Position numbers and translations under genes: made by a program. A stretch of 58,754 nt of DNA from a virus: positions 1 to 58,754 of the IMG/VR virus record IMGVR_UViG_3300046642_000452; one strand, 5' to 3'. Numbering within the stretch: the stretch's first letter is position 1; the number at the start of each line of letters is the position of its first letter. Shown in pieces: positions 32,850 through 40,660 of the stretch. Under the pieces are notes generated by a model that saw only the letters and a program-made list of their open reading frames with translations, did no database searches and was not told the DNA's origin.

Positions 32850-33171
32850 CTGCGATCGTAAGGCGCGGTTCGCCTCGAAGGCATTCGCCGAGCAGGTCGT
32901 GCGCGAGCATCAAGAGCGTGCTGGCTACCTGAAGAGGGCCGGTATGCAGCACAGGGCCTACTGGTGCATCCGGCATGGCTGCTGGCACACGGGGAACTCG
33001 ACGTCTGCACAACATTTTTCCTCCATCACCCCAGCCGAAGAGGCGACCGCGATCCTGCAACGACTCAGGCAAGACCTCATTGCCGACTACGGGCGCACGA
33101 AAGACCCGCAGTTGTGGGTGGGTGTGCGTGCGATCTCCGGCGCCATCGTCCACCTGACGCGCCATCCGTGA
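32842..33171 (+). CDS. 109-aa protein with a C/H motif
   Basis: The ATG lies inside the last codons of the previous gene (8-base overlap). The product has a YWCIRHGCWHTG segment (residues about 40-51), like the short Cys/His-Trp-His motif of many small phage proteins, and a helical C-terminal half. Function unknown. Confidence 0.6.
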   Translation: MTDCDRKARFASKAFAEQVVREHQERAGYLKRAGMQHRAYWCIRHGCWHTGNSTSAQHFSSITPAEEATAILQRLRQDLIADYGRTKDPQLWVGVRAISGAIVHLTRHP

Positions 33172-33172
33172 G

Positions 33173-33203
33173 ACTTGGCAACCCGCGGATTCCGTGCTAC
33201 AAC
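33173..33203 (+). promoter_or_regulatory. Rightward promoter with ACTTGGCAA box
   Basis: TTGGCA (33175-33180), a 17-base spacer and TACAAC (33198-33203) form a sigma70-like promoter in the 44-bp gap after the gene ending at 33171. The -35 lies within ACTTGGCAA, the same box found at the other two control regions. RNA would start about six bases before the GTG at 33216. Confidence 0.55.
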
Positions 33204-33215
33204 ATTTCCCATCCT

Positions 33216-33437
33216 GTGAACGCCAGTGACCGCGCCCACGCTGTCATCCGTATCGGCACCAGTCTGCACGCGCGTCTCGCGAAAGACATTCTCGACACCA
33301 CGCAGGATCCAGACGAACGCAACGAACTGCTCGCGGGGTGTATTTGTATGGTCCTGCGCCAGTCGTTACGCGGGATTCCGGTGCCGGTGGACCGCGACGA
33401 GTGGTTGGCCGCGATCATCACGCAGGCGGTCGCATGA
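33216..33437 (+). CDS. 73-aa helical protein, near-leaderless
   Basis: The product starts with GTG a few bases after the expected RNA start. It is helical (AVIRIGTSLHARLAKDILDTTQ ... ELLAGCICMVLRQSL). The start is chosen from the promoter position. It overlaps the next ATG (ATGA). Function unknown. Confidence 0.55.
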   Translation: MNASDRAHAVIRIGTSLHARLAKDILDTTQDPDERNELLAGCICMVLRQSLRGIPVPVDRDEWLAAIITQAVA

Positions 33438-33895
33438 CGTCCGATGCGCGCACCGCCAATGGGCGTTTCGCGCAGGGACGCGTGGATGCACGCTCCGATA
33501 CGATGCAGACGCGGATTCGTCACGCGCTCGGTGCGGGGCCGGCTCAAATCGCCGAGCTGATGACACGGCTCGGGATCGCCCGGTCGGATTCGCTGACAGA
33601 CGCCGGGCGTCAATCCGTGAAATACCAACTACGCGCGATGGTCCGTCTGCGTCTCGTGCGCCGCATCGGAAATCGGCGGGAAAGTACCTGGGCACTGATC
33701 GGCCATCGCGGGACCGTGCCGACGCGCACGCCCTCTGCGCGCATCGTGCGGCGACCAGACCCGGCGCCACCGAAACCGCCGTCGACGTCTTGGTGGTTGG
33801 TGTCGGACGAGGAATTCGGGGCCGTGTGCCGCCAGCGCGCCGACCTGAAGCAGTTCAGTTCGATCGCGTTGATGGGGACGCTCGATCGTGAGTAG
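33434..33895 (+). CDS. Winged-helix-type putative regulator
   Basis: The 153-aa product has a helix-turn-helix-like region (TRIRHALGAGPAQIAELMTRLGI ... VKYQLRAMVRLRLVRRIG) in residues 25-85, with a basic wing. A Pro-rich linker and a small C-terminal patch follow. It precedes the packaging genes and could control them. Overlaps on both sides. Confidence 0.6.
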   Translation: MTSDARTANGRFAQGRVDARSDTMQTRIRHALGAGPAQIAELMTRLGIARSDSLTDAGRQSVKYQLRAMVRLRLVRRIGNRRESTWALIGHRGTVPTRTPSARIVRRPDPAPPKPPSTSWWLVSDEEFGAVCRQRADLKQFSSIALMGTLDRE

Positions 33896-34565
33896 CTATC
33901 GACGGCCCGCCCGCATCGTCGCCGTGGACGACATGATGAACCCGAAAGGGACCATCAAGTTGTGCGGACAGGTCTGCAAGAACGGCCCGGGGAAGCACAA
34001 GGACTGGCTCTGCCATCAGCCGGCGACGAAGCTCACCGGGCGCTGCATCACGCACAGCCCGAAGGATGCGTTCATCGACGCGCCAGCCGGTCGCGCCGAC
34101 GAGGTCTACAAACGCTCGTCGCTGATTCGCGAGCTCGGGCTGCACAAGGATTTTGGGGATCATCGCAACGATCCGGAATTACTGGAGCTCAAACACGAGC
34201 TCGCGCTGATCGACGTGCGCGTCGATTCCGTCCTGCGGTTACTGAAGGGCGAGAACACCGCCGCGAACGACAAGCGGCTCATTGAACTCCTCAAGGTTCG
34301 CCGGCAGTACGTCGAGAGCATCTACAAGACGACAGCGAACGGCGTGCCGAAGGAACGCGTGGTCAAGTTCATAGCGGCGATGATGAGCACTATCGACAAA
34401 TTCATCCCTGACGCGCAGAAGAAGGCCGAATTCCTCGCGGCCATTCGTGAAATTTCTGGTCGTAGTACCGAAGTGAAGCCACCAGAGGAGCCCATTGAGG
34501 TCTCCGCGGAGCCCGTGCCAGAACAGGAATCGGAAGCCCTTCAGGTGATCGATGCTCCCGCCTGA
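33888..34565 (+). CDS. Terminase small subunit candidate
   Basis: The 225-aa product starts with GTG. Residues 26-56 hold a Cys/His motif (CGQVC ... WLCHQP ... GRCITH) like the zinc-containing front of many phage TerS-like proteins, followed by a helical region that could oligomerise. It lies directly before, and overlaps, the large terminase gene. TerS identity rests on that position and pattern. Confidence 0.6.
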   Translation: MSSYRRPARIVAVDDMMNPKGTIKLCGQVCKNGPGKHKDWLCHQPATKLTGRCITHSPKDAFIDAPAGRADEVYKRSSLIRELGLHKDFGDHRNDPELLELKHELALIDVRVDSVLRLLKGENTAANDKRLIELLKVRRQYVESIYKTTANGVPKERVVKFIAAMMSTIDKFIPDAQKKAEFLAAIREISGRSTEVKPPEEPIEVSAEPVPEQESEALQVIDAPA

Positions 34566-36078
34566 CAGCGATTCCCCGTTCACGATCGGCGACATGTTCG
34601 CCCAGGTCGAGCGCACGCTCTCCGAATCCCTCGGCGTGGAGGCCGCCGCCGCGGTCGCGGAGATCGAGCATCCGTCAAAATTCACCACGTTCTTCCCAGA
34701 GACCGGCCCCTACTCGCGCGAGAAATACCGCAAGCACATGGAATTCTTCGCGGCCGGCGCGAAGTACCGCGAGCGCCTGTTCATGAAGGCGAACCGAGTC
34801 GGCGGCACCGAAGCGGGCGCCTACGAGACGACCTGCCACGCGACGGGCCTCTATCCGCCGTGGTGGCGCGGCCGCAAGTTCGATCGCCCGGTGGACATCT
34901 GGGCCTGCGGGACCACCGCGGAGTCCACGCGCGACACCGTGCAGAAGAAGCTGTTCGGATCCGTGGACATCCCCAATTCGCGCAAGAGCGAAGATGGAAT
35001 GGTCCCTGATCGGCTGATTCGCCATCGCGCCCGCCGCGTGCATGGTCTCCTTGGCACGCTCGAGAGCGTCTGGGTGCAGCACGTCAGCGGGGGCGTCAGC
35101 CAGATCGGCCTCAAGACCTACGAGCAGGGGCGCACGTCGTTCGAGGGCACGGAGCGCGACGTCATCTGGTGCGACGAAGAATCGCCGGAAGACTGCTACA
35201 CCGAAATGCTCTACCGCACCGCGACCACGCGCGGGATCGTCTACACGACGTTTACGCCGCTCCAGGGCCGCTCGAAGGTCGTCAACAGCTTCCTCGACCC
35301 GGAGAACGCCGCCGCCGCGAAGTCGAAGTGGTACATCAAGGTCGGCTGGTCCGATGTGCCGCATCTCACCGAGGAGGCGAAGGCCGAACTGATCGCGACC
35401 ACGCCGATCTTTCAGTTGCAGGCGCGCACGGAAGGCGAGCCGAGCCTCGGGGCGGGCGCGATCTACCCGCTGCCGGAGTCTGAGATTCGCGTCAGCGATT
35501 TCATCATTCCGACGCATTGGCCCCGCCTCTTCGCGCTGGACGCCGCGATGGCCGGACCTACTGCTGCGCTCTGGTTCGCGCACGATCGCGACGCCGATAT
35601 GGTGTACGTATACAGTGAATACAAGCGGAGCAATGCGGAGATCCCGATTCATGCCGCCGCGCTGAGAAGCCGCGGGAGTTGGATTCCAGGCGTCGGCGAC
35701 GTGGCGGGCATCACGAGCACGGACGGGATGCAGTTCATCGATCTCTACCGCCGCGAGGGCCTGAACGTCGTGCTCGCCGACAAATCGGTCGAGACCGGCA
35801 TTCAGGACGTGTGGCAACTCCTGAGCACGGGGCGACTGAAGGTCTTTCAGTCGTGTCAGGCGTTCTTCAAGGAATACGGGAACTACCACCGCATTCAAAC
35901 AAAGAACGGCGAGAGCAAGATCGTGAAAGAGAACGATCATTTGATGGACTGCCTACGCTATGGTGTCAGGGCGCAGCGCACGCGCATGAAGACCAAGATC
36001 GAAGCGGTACCGTCGTCGATGCGCCGCACCGCATTTCCTGGCCTCGCGCCAGGCAGTCAGAGGGGTTGGGCGAGCTAG
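34552..36078 (+). CDS. Terminase large subunit
   Basis: The 508-aa product is the packaging motor. The Walker A-like loop reads KANRVGGTEAG (about residue 78); the usual Lys before Thr is Gly here. Walker B is DVIWCDEES (about 203). The RNase H-like nuclease has Asp in LFALDAAMAG (about 329), VVLADKS (about 405) and DHLMDCLRYG (about 463). It cuts and pumps DNA into the procapsid through the portal. Start ATG overlaps the TerS-like gene. Confidence 0.9.
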   Translation: MLPPDSDSPFTIGDMFAQVERTLSESLGVEAAAAVAEIEHPSKFTTFFPETGPYSREKYRKHMEFFAAGAKYRERLFMKANRVGGTEAGAYETTCHATGLYPPWWRGRKFDRPVDIWACGTTAESTRDTVQKKLFGSVDIPNSRKSEDGMVPDRLIRHRARRVHGLLGTLESVWVQHVSGGVSQIGLKTYEQGRTSFEGTERDVIWCDEESPEDCYTEMLYRTATTRGIVYTTFTPLQGRSKVVNSFLDPENAAAAKSKWYIKVGWSDVPHLTEEAKAELIATTPIFQLQARTEGEPSLGAGAIYPLPESEIRVSDFIIPTHWPRLFALDAAMAGPTAALWFAHDRDADMVYVYSEYKRSNAEIPIHAAALRSRGSWIPGVGDVAGITSTDGMQFIDLYRREGLNVVLADKSVETGIQDVWQLLSTGRLKVFQSCQAFFKEYGNYHRIQTKNGESKIVKENDHLMDCLRYGVRAQRTRMKTKIEAVPSSMRRTAFPGLAPGSQRGWAS

Positions 36079-36080
36079 TT

Positions 36081-36611
36081 ATGGGTTTATTGAAGCGACT
36101 CCGACGTATCTTTAGCCAGGCTGAAGTTGGGCACCAGCACATTGCGCCGGTCGACCCGGAGGCGATTTTCTACAAACGTCAAGAACAACGCGGCTACGCC
36201 TCTGCAAGACCAGCGAATCAATGGACCGAGGACATTGCGCGCTCGAATCAAGAGATCGCCGACGCGTGGAGTAACGAGGAACGCCGACGCAACGACCTGA
36301 AGGAGCGTGGCAAGTACGTCTCGCGCTTCGGAGACATCACGGCCGACATGGTCTTCGAGTCGCGCACGCACAACGTCACGGGCTTAGAGCCTGCGGTGCC
36401 GGCGCTCTCACCGCTCGAAGCCTCGCAAGCCACGACGGTGTCCGACCTCGAAAACGAGATCCAGATGGTCGAGCGCAGCCGCGCCGACAAGTCCATCACG
36501 GTGCCAGGTCGTCCCACGAAGCGCGAAGTGCTGGAGCGCGCGGGCGGCGATGAAGCGCGGGCCGCACAGGTCGAGCGGAAACTCGACGAACTCTACGGCG
36601 TGGAGGCGTGA
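36081..36611 (+). CDS. Coiled-coil protein after the terminase
   Basis: The 176-aa product starts two bases after the terminase stop. It is charged and helical (for example DAWSNEERRRNDLKERGKYV) and ends in a short predicted helix bundle. It may be a minor head protein or a packaging helper; I recognise no family. Confidence 0.6.
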   Translation: MGLLKRLRRIFSQAEVGHQHIAPVDPEAIFYKRQEQRGYASARPANQWTEDIARSNQEIADAWSNEERRRNDLKERGKYVSRFGDITADMVFESRTHNVTGLEPAVPALSPLEASQATTVSDLENEIQMVERSRADKSITVPGRPTKREVLERAGGDEARAAQVERKLDELYGVEA

Positions 36612-36847
36612 TGGTCGGATCGTTGCGGAAGGGCGTTGCGCCGACCGCCGGCTGTCTGTGGTCGTGGCTCGTTGGTCTGCCCGCGCACATCCGCTATGAA
36701 GCCGCCCGCCGCGAAGAATTCGTCTTTTCGTTTGAAAGCCCATTCAACCACCGTGAGCGCGAAGAAGCGGCCGCGCTTCGCAAGCGAGTCTCCGACCGCG
36801 CGAAGACCAACATCCTCCACGAATACTGGTTCGGGAAGGGAGCGTAG
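36611..36847 (+). CDS. 78-aa protein of unknown function
   Basis: The start overlaps the previous stop (GTGATG; ATG at 36611 or GTG at 36608). The N-terminal third is mildly hydrophobic (GCLWSWLVGLPAHI); the rest is charged helix. Function unknown. Confidence 0.55.
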   Translation: MVGSLRKGVAPTAGCLWSWLVGLPAHIRYEAARREEFVFSFESPFNHREREEAAALRKRVSDRAKTNILHEYWFGKGA

Positions 36848-37021
36848 ATGCCCAAGTCAGTCAAAGGCGTCATGGACGAGTGGAAGGCTGGCGCGCTCCA
36901 TAGCGGATCGAAGCACGGCCCCGTCGTCAAGAATCAGAAGCAGGCCGTCGCGATTGCGCTCAGCGAGCAGCGACAGCAGAAGCGCGGTCCTATCCTCCCC
37001 GGCCAGCGGAAGTCACGATGA
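36848..37021 (+). CDS. DUF6496-like small protein
   Basis: The 57-aa product (MPKSVKGVMDEWKAGALHSG, then QKQAVAIALSEQR) matches the widespread short phage/bacterial pattern of an amphipathic basic protein with a WKAG-LHSGS core. It starts directly after the previous stop. Role unknown, possibly DNA-associated. Confidence 0.7.
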   Translation: MPKSVKGVMDEWKAGALHSGSKHGPVVKNQKQAVAIALSEQRQQKRGPILPGQRKSR

Positions 37022-37031
37022 TGGAGAGCGT

Positions 37032-37634
37032 ATGAACACGATGCCGAATCGGTACTACTACGTCGCCGATCTCTGTATGCAGAACGCCGCGAACAACAAC
37101 TTCACGCTCAACGGAGAGAAGGTCGCGTTTCCGCAGGGGCCAGAGAACGACGCGTATCGGCTCACCTTCCTGACCACCGTCGTCATCCCGCATCTGAACA
37201 CGCTGGACAACGGCGAATGGGGACTCTGCACCAAGACCGAGCAGGGCAACAAAGTCCCCTGCGATATTCTCATGTGGCGCAGCACACGCGAGCTTGTCGA
37301 TTGCCTGACCGGGGTCGGCGCCGCGTGGCAGACGTTCAGTAGCCCGCCGCCGGACTCGTGGGTCTGGACGCCTGTGGATGGATCGGTACCCCCTGTTCAA
37401 CCGCCCATCACGCCCGTGCCGCCCACGCTGGCCTACAACGAAGGCGAGGTCAACGGATTCCTGGCCGATGAGATCGGTGCCTACGCCGAGGCGGGCCGTG
37501 AACTGGACGCGCAGTACCCGATCTGGTGCGCCCGGATGCAGTACGACGCCTTCGCGATGGGCTACACTGCCGCCCGGTCGAAACAGCTCGCGGAGTGCCG
37601 GAAGGCGCTCGGCTTGCCGCCCGTGAGCATCTGA
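37032..37634 (+). CDS. 200-aa protein of unknown function
   Basis: The ATG has GGAGAG upstream. Residues 1-105 are an alpha/beta domain with several Cys (YYVADLCMQNAANNNFTL ...). A Pro-rich linker (VPPVQPPITPVPP) leads to a helical C-terminal part. Encoded between packaging and portal genes; possibly a minor virion protein. No enzyme motif seen. Confidence 0.6.
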   Translation: MNTMPNRYYYVADLCMQNAANNNFTLNGEKVAFPQGPENDAYRLTFLTTVVIPHLNTLDNGEWGLCTKTEQGNKVPCDILMWRSTRELVDCLTGVGAAWQTFSSPPPDSWVWTPVDGSVPPVQPPITPVPPTLAYNEGEVNGFLADEIGAYAEAGRELDAQYPIWCARMQYDAFAMGYTAARSKQLAECRKALGLPPVSI

Positions 37635-37843
37635 TGGGCAACTGGCGACGACCACTCGTGATCCCGAAGCGGACGAAGCCGCCAGAGAAGAATTACGTCT
37701 TTACGATCAAGCACATGCCGTCTGGGCGATTCATTGAGGAAATCGACCCAGCGACGATGAAGTCAACCGGCCGACCGAAGCAATTCACGTCCGACGTCGA
37801 GATGCCGACAGTTCTTGAAGTGGATTGGGTGAAGTATGGGTAG
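37634..37843 (+). CDS. 69-aa basic protein
   Basis: The ATG overlaps the previous stop (TGATG) and its 3' end overlaps the next gene by 8 bases. The product is basic with a beta hairpin (YVFTIKHMPSGRFIEEIDP). Function unknown. Confidence 0.55.
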   Translation: MGNWRRPLVIPKRTKPPEKNYVFTIKHMPSGRFIEEIDPATMKSTGRPKQFTSDVEMPTVLEVDWVKYG

Positions 37844-38297
37844 TGCCGCTCGCACACGCCTGCGCCTCGTGACGCCCGATCGCATCGACGGCGGGGATGC
37901 GCTTCGCGAGATGGCCGCGCGCATCACCGACGAAGCCAGTTGGCAGGCGATCCTGGCCAGCGCGCAGGACGATGAAACGCGCGCCGAACTGGAACGCGTC
38001 GTCGGGCCGCTGCTCGCGTTCCGCCATCCTCACTGCCACACCCCGCTCTGCGAGTCCGGCTTGCCACCCATCTATCAACCCACGCTCGTGGTGCGCCACC
38101 AGGCGTGGGGCGACCCGATCTATGCGCCGATCGAGATTCGTGTCTGCGAGGACTGCAAGGCGTCGATGCGCGTAGGTGATCTGATGACGAGCGCCATCTG
38201 GGGGCAAATCTGCGCGAAGTGCGACGAGGCGGGCGAGCCGACGCCGACCCGCATCCTGACCCAACTGACGTTCGACCGGTTTGACCGCGTCTCCTGA
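37836..38297 (+). CDS. Zinc-ribbon protein
   Basis: The 153-aa product has Cys/His residues in HPHCHTPLC (about residue 68) and a clear pair CEDC (about 105) with CAKC (about 127), making a probable zinc-binding domain. The N-terminal half is helical. Function unknown. Confidence 0.6.
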   Translation: MGSAARTRLRLVTPDRIDGGDALREMAARITDEASWQAILASAQDDETRAELERVVGPLLAFRHPHCHTPLCESGLPPIYQPTLVVRHQAWGDPIYAPIEIRVCEDCKASMRVGDLMTSAIWGQICAKCDEAGEPTPTRILTQLTFDRFDRVS

Positions 38298-38307
38298 AAG
38301 GCGCAGA

Positions 38308-38622
38308 ATGCAGGACACCATGGCTGAAACCGCAATGCCCTCGAAGGTCTCCACGGCGAAGCACAAGACCGTCAAGCACGAACTGCATCGGATGGACATC
38401 GAGAAGGCTGACAACGGCGGATATTCAGTCACCCATCACTTCCGGCCGAAGGGCAAGCGCGGCGAGATGGGGGCTGATTCCTACAAGCCAAGTCAGACTC
38501 ACGTCTTCCAATCCTTCACGGACATGCACGGCCATCTGCCGAAGGCGTTCGAGGAAAAGGTCACGCCTGCGGCTTCGGTACAAGAGGGCAATGAAGAGTT
38601 GCCCACATCCAAGAAGGCATAG
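38308..38622 (+). CDS. 104-aa basic protein
   Basis: The product is Lys/His-rich (STAKHKTVKHELHRMDIEKA) with an HFRP-KG beta segment and a flexible end. GAAAGG precedes the ATG. Phage proteins of this kind are often virion-associated, but there is no direct evidence here. Confidence 0.6.
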   Translation: MQDTMAETAMPSKVSTAKHKTVKHELHRMDIEKADNGGYSVTHHFRPKGKRGEMGADSYKPSQTHVFQSFTDMHGHLPKAFEEKVTPAASVQEGNEELPTSKKA

Positions 38623-38865
38623 AGATACACCACAGAGGGCAAAGGCCGGTCGGGCCGGCACGTCGAGTCATACCAGCTCCGGACAGTTCACGCGGTAAAC
38701 CGGAGCCTCTGACCGCTGGCGATGGAGAGTAGTTCGGGCTCATCGTCGGGTCCGTTGCGGGACAAGGCGGCAAATTCGGGGCGAGCGTGAGACGTGGCCT
38801 TCGCATGACGAAGGATGCAGGGCGCGCAACCGGACCTGCATCCACTTTCAGGAGAGGAAAACAGC
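38623..38865 (+). other. Structured non-coding region / 5' leader
   Basis: About 240 bases without a gene hold three perfect hairpins: GCTCCGG/CCGGAGC (38676-38682 with 38700-38706), CCTTCG/CGAAGG (38798-38803 with 38809-38814) and GGATGCAG/CTGCATCC (38813-38820 with 38836-38843). A Shine-Dalgarno AGGAGAGG lies just after the last hairpin, before the gene at 38866. This could be a regulated leader, a structured RNA or a protein-binding site. Confidence 0.5.
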
Positions 38866-39072
38866 ATGAGAACCGGCGACATCAAATCTGAGGGAGCCTT
38901 CGACTCCACGGTCAGGCTCGCGGTCAACGCGGCGCTCCAGACCGCATCGGCCAGCGTTCCGGCTACGGCGACAGCGACCGGCGTGGCGGGCGCGCTCGCG
39001 TACGAGAGCGGATTTCTCTACGTGTGCGTGAGCACGAACGTCTGGCAGCGCGTCGCGATCGCGACCTGGTGA
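38866..39072 (+). CDS. Small fibre/decoration-like protein
   Basis: The 68-aa product ends in GALAYESGFLYVCVSTNVWQRVAIATW, a beta motif common at the ends of phage fibre and appendage proteins. A strong AGGAGAGG lies upstream. It may be a small structural protein. Expression may depend on the hairpin-rich leader. Confidence 0.6.
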   Translation: MRTGDIKSEGAFDSTVRLAVNAALQTASASVPATATATGVAGALAYESGFLYVCVSTNVWQRVAIATW

Positions 39073-39075
39073 TCC

Positions 39076-39375
39076 ATGCTGGTTCGCGCGGAAGGCGAGC
39101 GGCAATTCCTACTGACGGACAAGCAGCGGGTCTACGGCACGGCCGCCGGGCTGATCAAGTGGCTGCGCGATGGTGATCGCGGCATCCTGGCCCACGAATT
39201 CTACTTGATGGGGGAGGCCAACTTCATCGGCGTCATGCGGAAGAACGAAACGCCGCACAGCCTCGCCGCCGGGCTGACCGACGCGCAACTCGGCGAGGTC
39301 TACGCGCACTTGTGCGAGTGGGTGAAGGGCCTCGCGCGCAAGGGGCACTACCTGCGGAAGCGGAGGACGGGTTGA
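39076..39375 (+). CDS. 99-aa protein of unknown function
   Basis: An alpha/beta small protein (KQRVYGTAAGLIKWLRDGDRG ... EVYAHLCEWVKGLARKGHY). It starts four bases after its neighbour. Family not recognised. Confidence 0.6.
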   Translation: MLVRAEGERQFLLTDKQRVYGTAAGLIKWLRDGDRGILAHEFYLMGEANFIGVMRKNETPHSLAAGLTDAQLGEVYAHLCEWVKGLARKGHYLRKRRTG

Positions 39376-39569
39376 AAACCAAGACCATCGCGCCGATTCT
39401 TCCTGGCCAGAAGCCACTCCATTTCAAATCGGGCGGTCTCCATGCGAGCACAGGCACGCCTCCAGGGAAGAAAATTCCGGCCGCGAAGCACGCAGCCGCG
39501 GCGAGTGGAAAACTTGGTGCCAAGGCGGCAAAACAAGAAAACTTCTACCGCAATGTCCTCAAGCATTAA
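39372..39569 (+). CDS. 65-aa basic protein with TTG start
   Basis: A TTG start overlapping the previous stop (TTGA). The product is Lys/Ala-rich (KIPAAKHAAAASGKLGAKAAKQ) and starts with a TKTIAPILPGQ segment similar to the end of the DUF6496-like protein (GPILPGQRKSR). Function unknown; it may be DNA-condensing. Confidence 0.55.
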   Translation: MKTKTIAPILPGQKPLHFKSGGLHASTGTPPGKKIPAAKHAAAASGKLGAKAAKQENFYRNVLKH

Positions 39570-40125
39570 GGATCTGATCGCCGCGCAGCAGGCGTATAAC
39601 GACCTCGTGAGCGTGTGGGCTGACGGGGTCCAACTGGCGTCTATGCCGATCGGAATGTCTGGCGAAACGATTGAACTCGAAGCGAAACCGCTGCGCCCGT
39701 ATCAGGATGGCGATCTCCAGGTCGGCGACGTGTTCACGGTCGGATCGAACGCGCAGGTATTCATCGTCACGCAGGACGACACACGCACGTTGATCGTCTC
39801 TGGTGGTGATGGGTTCATCGTAGAGCGGATCGAGCCAGTCCGTATGGTCTACCCGCAGTTCGCGATGCGAGTGTCAAGCGAAGATGCGCCGGTTCTCTCT
39901 CCGCGACGGTGCTACAACGCGGACGGGCAGGCGCCGGCCATCATCACCTCGAAGCGACGGGCGGCTCGGCAGCCAAGTGGGCTATGGGTGGACAGCCTTG
40001 ACTATGTGGCTGGATCTGGCGCGACAGACTACGACCCAATCGCCGACCAATTCTTCGTGCCTGGCATGTCCGTTCAGGGCCGGCCGCTGGTGCTCAGCGC
40101 GCGCCGGGCGTACTTCAATGACTGA
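39553..40125 (+). CDS. Beta-rich protein with C-terminal RRAYFND tag
   Basis: The 190-aa product is beta-rich (VFTVGSNAQVFIVTQDDTRTL). It carries the motif twice: APVLSPRRCYNADG inside (about residues 112-125) and PLVLSARRAYFND at the C-terminus. The end matches the tails of the proteins at 18546-19259 and 32259-32849. The neighbouring portal protein begins MATRRLYNAD. Probably a minor virion protein; inferred from position only. Confidence 0.65.
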   Translation: MSSSIKDLIAAQQAYNDLVSVWADGVQLASMPIGMSGETIELEAKPLRPYQDGDLQVGDVFTVGSNAQVFIVTQDDTRTLIVSGGDGFIVERIEPVRMVYPQFAMRVSSEDAPVLSPRRCYNADGQAPAIITSKRRAARQPSGLWVDSLDYVAGSGATDYDPIADQFFVPGMSVQGRPLVLSARRAYFND

Positions 40126-40333
40126 GGTCAAGTACGAGAAGCTGCCCGAGTGGGGACTGGAGTTGAAGTCCGTCGCCCTCAACGCCTCCGACCGTCGCTG
40201 GGTGCCGCTCCTCAAGGGCAAGTACACGCGCTTTCGCTTCCCGAACTACGATGCCGCCGAGGACTACCTGAAGGAACTGCACCGCACGCAACCCCATCTG
40301 GAGCTGCGCGTCGTGCCCTGTGAGGTCTGGTGA
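40118..40333 (+). CDS. 71-aa protein of unknown function
   Basis: The ATG lies in the last codons of the previous gene (8-base overlap, as at 32842). The product (MTEVKYEKLPEWGLELKSVA...) is a small beta/alpha protein. Family not recognised. Confidence 0.6.
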   Translation: MTEVKYEKLPEWGLELKSVALNASDRRWVPLLKGKYTRFRFPNYDAAEDYLKELHRTQPHLELRVVPCEVW

Positions 40334-40596
40334 TGTCGACATTCTGGCTGCTCGCCGCCGTGTTCTTTGGGGTCTTCTTCTTCGCCGTCATCTTCGCCGC
40401 CTTTCTGGCCGGCGGCTACCTGTCGGATCCGGACTGGCAGGCCCGGCGCGACTATCCGCCAGAGGTGCGGCGCTCGCACCGGCACGTCGATCGCCCACCC
40501 GTTCCGCCCGACACGCCGACGCCACAAACACCGACCCGCGAAGAACTCGACCATTTTCTCGAAGACATGCGAACGACCTATCCGCCGTTCTCTTGA
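40333..40596 (+). CDS. 87-aa membrane-anchored protein
   Basis: The N-terminal 28 residues are a strong membrane helix (FWLLAAVFFGVFFFAVIFAAFLAGG), followed by a Pro-rich polar linker and a short helix. Such a layout fits an envelope-spanning or lysis-accessory protein, but no family is recognised. Its stop codon lies inside the TTGACA of the conserved element at 40592. Confidence 0.6.
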   Translation: MSTFWLLAAVFFGVFFFAVIFAAFLAGGYLSDPDWQARRDYPPEVRRSHRHVDRPPVPPDTPTPQTPTREELDHFLEDMRTTYPPFS

Positions 40597-40621
40597 CACC
40601 TCGCCACGTCACCAAGCACCC
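40592..40621 (+). promoter_or_regulatory. Conserved late regulatory element, copy 1
   Basis: CTTGACAC followed by CCA-GTCACCAAGCACC matches the element at 43164-43193 at nearly every position. TTGACA is a perfect -35, overlapping the TGA of the upstream gene; no good TATAAT-like -10 follows, so it may work with a phage factor. It lies before the small gene at 40661 and the portal gene. Confidence 0.55.
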
Positions 40622-40660
40622 TGATCGGGCATTCGTCTCCACTGGAGAGGCCCGATCATC

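Noticed and set aside
18546-40125. A diversity-generating retroelement explaining the shared 3' ends of the YFND genes
   Set aside because: No reverse transcriptase and no template repeat with adenine-specific changes were seen.
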